Translations under genes and position numbers: made by a program
Shown here: in pieces, positions 59,245 to 64,000 of the stretch
Numbering within the stretch: position 1 is the first letter of the stretch
Layout: each line of letters starts with the position of its first letter
NCBI RefSeq assembly: GCF_014873495.1
Contig: NZ_JADBGF010000001.1
Span: 3,038,001 to 3,102,000 of the forward strand
From: Streptomyces stelliscabiei
Lineage (GTDB): Bacteria; Actinomycetota; Actinomycetes; Streptomycetales; Streptomycetaceae
Length of the DNA stretch: 64,000 nt
Reading direction: 5' to 3'
Notes under the pieces: generated by a model
The model's database searches: none
The model's input: only the letters and a program-made list of their open reading frames with translations
Told to the model about the DNA's origin: nothing

Positions 59245-61385
59245 GGTCCCACCTCCTGGGCGAGGCTCACGTAGGAGTGCCAGAGCGGGTCAGCACAGGC
59301 ATCGGCGGCGTCCAAGACAGCGCGGGCCCACGGCTTGTGCCGGGCAGTCGGGTGGAAGGACAGTTCAGAGGGGTAAGCGGCCTCCGCGGTCCACTTGCCG
59401 CGCCGCTTCTGCAAGATCCAGCCATCAATTCCGCGCAGCTCCACCTCGAAGCGGTAGTCCGACGGTTTCACAGGAAGGCGGGACCACCAGGACGGCGAGT
59501 CCGGTACGGCCACCTCCCAGGCCCGGCCGTCCGAGGAAACGAAGATTGTCGTCTCCGCGCCGCGTCGACACAGCACGACGCGCGGTATGGCGCCCGTTCC
59601 AGCCTCACCAAAATGCGCACCAGTGACTACCGGCGCGCCCGCTCGCTGCGCAGCAGGGTAGGCCGCGCCCTTACCTCGGGCGAGGGGGAATCCGACGACG
59701 GTGTCCGGCGTGGCGAGGCTCGGGGCGTCCTCTGCGGTGGTGAACTCGACCACCGACTCCTCGGCCTCGATCCGGTGCTTTCCCTCGGGCATCTCCCGGA
59801 TCCAGAGAGGGATCGGGACTCCTCGGGCCTTGAAGGGTGGGTCCTGCGCCTGACCGTCGAGTTTGGCCTCTCCGGAAGCGCCGTCCGGGAGGACAAGGTT
59901 CGGCTCGCCCCCGACGAGGTACAGGCGCTGGTCGAGGTCGGGGGCGATCCGGAGCCCGCCCTGCAGGTACATCTTGTACTGCGGGGCCGGCTGCACTGCG
60001 AGCACGGCGCCTTGCACGCTGCGGATGGCCTGCTTGAGGGTCACAGGGTCGTCGAAGACGACCCCGTTGTACAAGGTCCATCCCTCCGGCATCCACGAGA
60101 GCCGCCCAGCCTCCTTCCGCCGTCCCGGGGAGGCAGCACGGTCGAGTACGGCCTCGACATCGGCTGCCGCCTCCGGAGCCGCAATGATCATGTGCTCCTC
60201 GCCGGGGACGAACCGGTCGACACTCGTCCGGCAGTCGAGGGAGTCGTCCTGTCGGAATACGACCAGCGACGACGCCGGACGGCTGACGACGATCCCCTCG
60301 CCTATGAGTTGGAAACCTGCACGAAGAGAGCGGTCCTCGGGCAGCTTCAGCCCGCCGACCGAGTAATAGCTCGTGTCGCCCAACTGCTGCAGCTGCACTC
60401 CGCCAGAGAGCTGGTAATCCCGTTCGCCGAACCGCGGTAGCCGTGCCAGCCACCCGAGCCGCCGGTTTTCGAAGCGCACGAGCAACTCCGCCCTGGGCGT
60501 TCCGGGCTGGACATATTCCTCCGACCCGTCCCAGACGTTCGCAAGGTTCCCAAGGAGCCGCTCGGCGATGGGACAGATCTCGGGGTCGTCGATTGCCCGC
60601 CGGAATCCGGTAGAGAACTTGTCGCCCTGGTCCCAGAGCTTGGCCCCCCGAACGAGGACAGCGCCGGGCAGGGGCCAGGCCGTGCTGTTCCGCTGGCTCA
60701 TGACGTGGAAGAACTTAGGGAGGAGCATGCGGTCTGTGCCGCGCAGTACGGCCTGCGAGAGGGCGTAGCCGATGCGTGCCTGATGCTGGGGGAGGTCTTC
60801 AGGCGAAGGGATGGTGCACAGCCCTCGGTACGCACCCCACTGAAGCTGCCAGGAAGCGAGCCGCTGCCACATCCACGCGATCGGCAGGTACTTTGCCGAG
60901 GTCAGCACCCCATCCCGGCCAGTCAGGAGCTGGGAAAGGTGGTCGTGGTAGTTGTTGGCACGCCGCTGGCCGTCGTTCGCCATGCGGGTCGCAGCGATCA
61001 CTGAGCAGGCAAGCAGGGGGAGAACAGCGGGGGCGCCGTCAGCGGACCTCTTCGACTCTTCGTACTTCTCGATAGCGGCATAGGGATGGGACTCGCCTGG
61101 GTCCACTCCCCGACTCACCGCATCAACGAGCGAGACGTCCAGGGCAAACCGCTTCTGCAGGGAGGCGACTTCCGCGTCATCGACGTACATCACGACCGGG
61201 TGGCCATCCCATTCCGGACTGAAAAATGCCTCCTCAAGGGCCTCCTGCCAGGCCTCATATGCTGCGAAGTCCACGTGGTATCCAGGCTCCTGCGTCTGAT
61301 CCAGTCCAGTGGCACACGTCACTGGAGCCGCGTGACAGCACGGTACTCGCTGCCATAACTGCCCGTTAAGGACTATCACTGACAT
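59241..61385 (-). CDS. Unknown 714-residue protein, first gene of the helicase-chaperone operon
   Basis: Starts at ATG 61385 (MSVIVLNGQLWQRVP) without a clear ribosome site; a later start is possible. About residues 36-90 read VDFAAYEAWQEALEEAFFSP, then GHPVVMYVDDAEVASL. From memory this somewhat resembles the N-terminus of STY4851/ECs_5259-type proteins, which also sit near DUF1998 helicases, but I give that little weight. The C-terminal half is beta-rich with many Trp and Gly (LPLWIREMPEGKHRIEAEES; RFEVELRGIDGWILQKRRGK). No catalytic motif stands out. The gene ends in a 4-base overlap with the next. Confidence 0.8.
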   Translation of the reverse strand: MSVIVLNGQLWQRVPCCHAAPVTCATGLDQTQEPGYHVDFAAYEAWQEALEEAFFSPEWDGHPVVMYVDDAEVASLQKRFALDVSLVDAVSRGVDPGESHPYAAIEKYEESKRSADGAPAVLPLLACSVIAATRMANDGQRRANNYHDHLSQLLTGRDGVLTSAKYLPIAWMWQRLASWQLQWGAYRGLCTIPSPEDLPQHQARIGYALSQAVLRGTDRMLLPKFFHVMSQRNSTAWPLPGAVLVRGAKLWDQGDKFSTGFRRAIDDPEICPIAERLLGNLANVWDGSEEYVQPGTPRAELLVRFENRRLGWLARLPRFGERDYQLSGGVQLQQLGDTSYYSVGGLKLPEDRSLRAGFQLIGEGIVVSRPASSLVVFRQDDSLDCRTSVDRFVPGEEHMIIAAPEAAADVEAVLDRAASPGRRKEAGRLSWMPEGWTLYNGVVFDDPVTLKQAIRSVQGAVLAVQPAPQYKMYLQGGLRIAPDLDQRLYLVGGEPNLVLPDGASGEAKLDGQAQDPPFKARGVPIPLWIREMPEGKHRIEAEESVVEFTTAEDAPSLATPDTVVGFPLARGKGAAYPAAQRAGAPVVTGAHFGEAGTGAIPRVVLCRRGAETTIFVSSDGRAWEVAVPDSPSWWSRLPVKPSDYRFEVELRGIDGWILQKRRGKWTAEAAYPSELSFHPTARHKPWARAVLDAADACADPLWHSYVSLAQEVGP

Positions 61386-61501
61386 CGCATGGTTGTGCAG
61401 ATCAAACCTGGAATTTCATGACAGGGCAGCCGACTTGGCTTCCAGGTCGAGCCACCGCTTCCCAACGATGTGAGATTCCCCAGCCGGATTGGCGAGGAGG
61501 G

Positions 61502-62347
61502 TCAGAGACCTACTCCGTCCCGCACAACGGTGAGCGGAAGGTCTCGTCGAGGGAGATGCATCCAGCCCTCGACCGCGGCCATGGCATGCTCCTCCTCAGT
61601 GGTCGGCGAATGGGTCATCCCACACGCTGCGGCCCGTGCGACGACCGCCGAGATCAGGGCGTCCAGGTCGTGGTCGCTGGCCACACACCGGACACGAACC
61701 CGGTCGGACAGGTCCAGGTCTAGGCCGGCCTCGAGACCGGCAAGAATCCGGGACCGCGCAGCCGTGGCGTCCTTGCCCTTATAGGTCCCCTCCGGGGCGA
61801 GTCCCCACTGGATCAGCGCGAACGCCGGGTAGACCTCGACAACTGGACCCGAGCCGTCGCGCGGTATCGCCGGACCGCCCTCGGCCAGCCGAGCCAGCAG
61901 GCCGACCGCGCGCATGGCGACGATGCCGAGCTTGTCGGCCGACACCGACAGCGGACGCTGCTTGCCCGCCCCAGTGCGCTTCCACGCCACGTCATCGGTC
62001 AGCCGGTGAGTGAAGGTATTGCCGAGTCCGGGGCGACCGTCGGCGCACGCTGCGTGGTTAGCGAGCGCAGGTAGCTCGACACCGGTCCGGTGCGCAGTGA
62101 GCAGGGCTGTGAAGGCAACCGGCCAGCCCAGGGGCGAGTCCAGCCCCGTCATGTCCGCAGACCGCATCGCTGCCAACAGGTCGTCGTCGTGCTTCGCGGG
62201 AAGCAGTTCAGCCGTAGGTCGCCGACCCCACGTCATGCGGCACACGCCTGTGGTTCCGGTGCGCCCGGCCAGATCAACGCCCACCGTCACCATGGCGCCG
62301 TCCTCCACTACATCGTCAGCCTGCGCTATCACGGGCTTCACCTGCAT
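61502..62347 (-). CDS. DUF429 domain protein
   Basis: A 281-residue protein. The start at ATG 62347 is favoured by GGAGGGGAG about 8 bases upstream; the frame extends to 62431 but lacks support there. DUF429 features: VTVGVDLAGRTG, then GLDSPLGWP, and late residues SDHDLDALISAVVARA, a likely RNase H-like acidic set (Asp in VDLAG, Asp in GLDSP, Asp in DHDLDA). Function in this family is not established; nuclease activity is suspected from the fold. It is 117 bases upstream of the six-gene operon on the same strand. Confidence 0.8.
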   Translation of the reverse strand: MQVKPVIAQADDVVEDGAMVTVGVDLAGRTGTTGVCRMTWGRRPTAELLPAKHDDDLLAAMRSADMTGLDSPLGWPVAFTALLTAHRTGVELPALANHAACADGRPGLGNTFTHRLTDDVAWKRTGAGKQRPLSVSADKLGIVAMRAVGLLARLAEGGPAIPRDGSGPVVEVYPAFALIQWGLAPEGTYKGKDATAARSRILAGLEAGLDLDLSDRVRVRCVASDHDLDALISAVVARAAACGMTHSPTTEEEHAMAAVEGWMHLPRRDLPLTVVRDGVGL

Positions 62348-62446
62348 TTGGAACTCCCCTCCGTGTCCTGTCCGGGTTGTGCACGGATCAGTCACAGTGG
62401 CGCTGCCCCATGGCGGTGGTCGCAGCGGCACAGAGTCCGACTCGGC

Positions 62447-64000
62447 CTACAACGGCAGGAACGGACTAGGCCTGCCGTGCCAGGAGATGCGCAGCGCATC
62501 GCGGGCTCGGGTGGTGGCGACGAAGAGTTGGTTGCGGCTCTTCTTGAGTTCGCGTTCGTACCGTTTGGGGTCAGTCGCCTCGTATTTCTCGACGACAGCA
62601 GTGCGCGGGAGGATGCCGTCGCTCGCGCCGATAACCGCGAGCTTCTGGTACTCAAGTCCCTTGAATCGGTGCATCGTTCCGATGTGGACCTCGCCGCCAC
62701 CTTGCGGCCCCTCCTTGGTGAGGGTCGCAGTGGTGATGCCATGCTTCGTCTCCAAATCGGCTGCGACGCGGCCGGCCATATCGCCGTCGGCGACGCAGAC
62801 GGCCATGGTGCCGCTGGGGTCGCGTACAGTGCCGTCCTCGGTGGGCTGGGTGATGTCCGCGCGCCACTGCTTGAGGGCTGCGGCTAGCTGAGTGATCTCG
62901 TCGGTCCAGTCTGCGCAGGCGACGTACTCGGGGGCGGGGCCGTGCAGCAGGGAATGGTAGCCGTCGAGGGTGTCCGTGCCGTCATCGAGGTCGTCGTAGG
63001 TGCCCCCGCGGACGACCTTGGCGGCCTGGTCGAGGATCTCCTGGGTGGTGCGGTAGCTCAGCGTCAGTTTCGAGGAGCGGCCACCGCGGATGTTGATGCC
63101 GACGGTGGAAAGGGTGACTTGCCGGTCGTAGATCCGCTGGTGGGTGTCGCTGGCGATGAACAGGTCGCCAGGGCCGGAGGCGACCATGGCGCGCAGCATT
63201 TTCCAGTGGGCGGGGCTGAGGTCCTGGGCCTCGTCGACGACGATGTGACGGTAGCGGTGACGCAGGTAGCGCATCGCGGAGCTGTTGTCGTCGAGGTGGG
63301 CCAGGTCGCCGCCGCCGATGTCGGCCTTGCGCTCGGCCCGCGTCTGGATCTTGCGGGCGCGTTCCATCTCGTACCGCGCCGCGCGCTCGGCGGCCTGGGC
63401 CCAGGTCTCCCGGCCCATGCCGTTGAGGCGCAGGGCGAACTGTTCGAGCAGTTTCCAGACGACTGCGCGTTCGGGGCGGTTGAGGGCGCGGCCCATGCCG
63501 GCGCGACGGGCCTTGAAGTAGTCCTGGCGGGTGCCGAGGGACTGGCCTAGGACGATCTGCTCCCATTCGTCGAAGAGGAATTCGGCGTCCCAGCGCTGCT
63601 CGTCGTGTTCGAAGAGGACCTCGCGCAGCACGTCCAGCGCCCGGTCGTCTGTGATCAGGCTGCGCTGTGCGCCGGGCGCGGTGTTCTCGTTGAGGACGCT
63701 CTGGGCGAGCTGGTCGATGTGCTTGATGTCGACGCGGCCGAGCAGCGCCGGGTCCATGAGCGAGGTGAGCCGGGAGCGCAGGTCGGCGGTGAGGTTCTTG
63801 GTGTACGTGGTCAGCAGGATCGGCTTGCCGTGGCCTGGCGGCAGAGCCGCGGCGAGGCGGGCGACCCGGTGCAGGGCGACGATGGTCTTGCCGGTGCCGG
63901 GGCCGCCGCTGACCCGGCCGGGGCCGCTGTAGTTCCGTTCGACGATCTTGCGCTGGGTGGGGTGGAGGTAGACCTTCCAGGCCCGGAAGTCGCCCTCGGC
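62447..64000 (-). CDS. UvrD/Rep-like SF1 helicase (partial, N-terminus outside window)
   Basis: Enters from the right edge in frame; 517 codons are visible. Motif I is SGGPGTGKTIVALHR, preceded by KVYLHPTQRKIV. Motif II is IVVDEAQDLSPAHWK; III and IV regions are DTHQRIYDRQ and LSYRTTQEIL. The C-terminal motifs are IGTMHRFKGLEYQKLAVIG and RNQLFVATTRARDALRIS, the usual V/VI of this superfamily. The end is short (SPFLPL). It lies 100 bases upstream of the DUF429 gene. The whole-protein partners are beyond the window. Confidence 0.88.
   Translation of the reverse strand, partial: AEGDFRAWKVYLHPTQRKIVERNYSGPGRVSGGPGTGKTIVALHRVARLAAALPPGHGKPILLTTYTKNLTADLRSRLTSLMDPALLGRVDIKHIDQLAQSVLNENTAPGAQRSLITDDRALDVLREVLFEHDEQRWDAEFLFDEWEQIVLGQSLGTRQDYFKARRAGMGRALNRPERAVVWKLLEQFALRLNGMGRETWAQAAERAARYEMERARKIQTRAERKADIGGGDLAHLDDNSSAMRYLRHRYRHIVVDEAQDLSPAHWKMLRAMVASGPGDLFIASDTHQRIYDRQVTLSTVGINIRGGRSSKLTLSYRTTQEILDQAAKVVRGGTYDDLDDGTDTLDGYHSLLHGPAPEYVACADWTDEITQLAAALKQWRADITQPTEDGTVRDPSGTMAVCVADGDMAGRVAADLETKHGITTATLTKEGPQGGGEVHIGTMHRFKGLEYQKLAVIGASDGILPRTAVVEKYEATDPKRYERELKKSRNQLFVATTRARDALRISWHGRPSPFLPL

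Overview
The window is high-GC actinobacterial DNA that fits a Streptomyces chromosome. The signs are very strong G/C bias at third codon positions, a SARP-type regulator, an F420-dependent NADP oxidoreductase, a DUF6243 small protein, an efeOBU iron operon, PhoD, DUF2075 proteins and GTG starts with AGGAG-type ribosome sites. No rRNA or tRNA gene was seen.

From 1 to about 37.0 kb the content is ordinary streptomycete chromosome. It holds a truncated SARP/NB-ARC regulator, a site-2 protease, npdG, map, an iron-boxed heme oxygenase, a PhzF-like protein, the efeO-efeB-efeU iron uptake operon behind two DtxR/DmdR-type boxes, and a prim-pol-like protein. A TetR gene follows with operator-like palindromes, then Rsm22, a serine hydrolase overlapping a Bcr/CflA efflux pump, a Gfo/Idh oxidoreductase, PhoD, an SDR and an aldo-keto reductase. 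Further right are a DoxX-MazG-like stretch, an MMPL transporter followed by a two-component system, two secreted GH43 arabinan-type hydrolases, an F420-type luciferase-like oxidoreductase, a glyoxalase-fold protein and a secreted beta-propeller protein. Low-complexity repeats sit between several of these genes. A maleylpyruvate-isomerase-like gene at 37.2-37.8 kb is broken by frameshifts.

From about 37.9 kb to the right edge the sequence looks accessory. It holds a soluble Ser/Thr kinase with TPR-like repeats, an EcsC-like protein, a 42-residue membrane peptide, two tandem nuclease-helicase (DUF2075) paralogues sharing an RNA leader, and an excisionase-integrase reading frame. The most striking part is a six-gene minus-strand operon at 48.2-61.4 kb in which every junction is a short overlap. 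In transcription order it encodes a 714-residue unknown, a 322-residue unknown, a very large DEAD/DEAH helicase with a DUF1998-type four-cysteine C-terminus, a J-like protein without HPD, a GrpE-like protein and an Hsp70 with its own start overlapping the GrpE-like stop. A DUF429 protein and a UvrD/Rep-type helicase that runs off the window lie upstream.

My main proposal is that this helicase plus dedicated Hsp70 team is an undescribed or poorly described defence or DNA-processing system, sitting beside an integrase and two Schlafen-like nuclease-helicases. The helicase gene appears to carry a one-base deletion that cuts about 80 residues off its ancestral C-terminus, so this copy may be altered.
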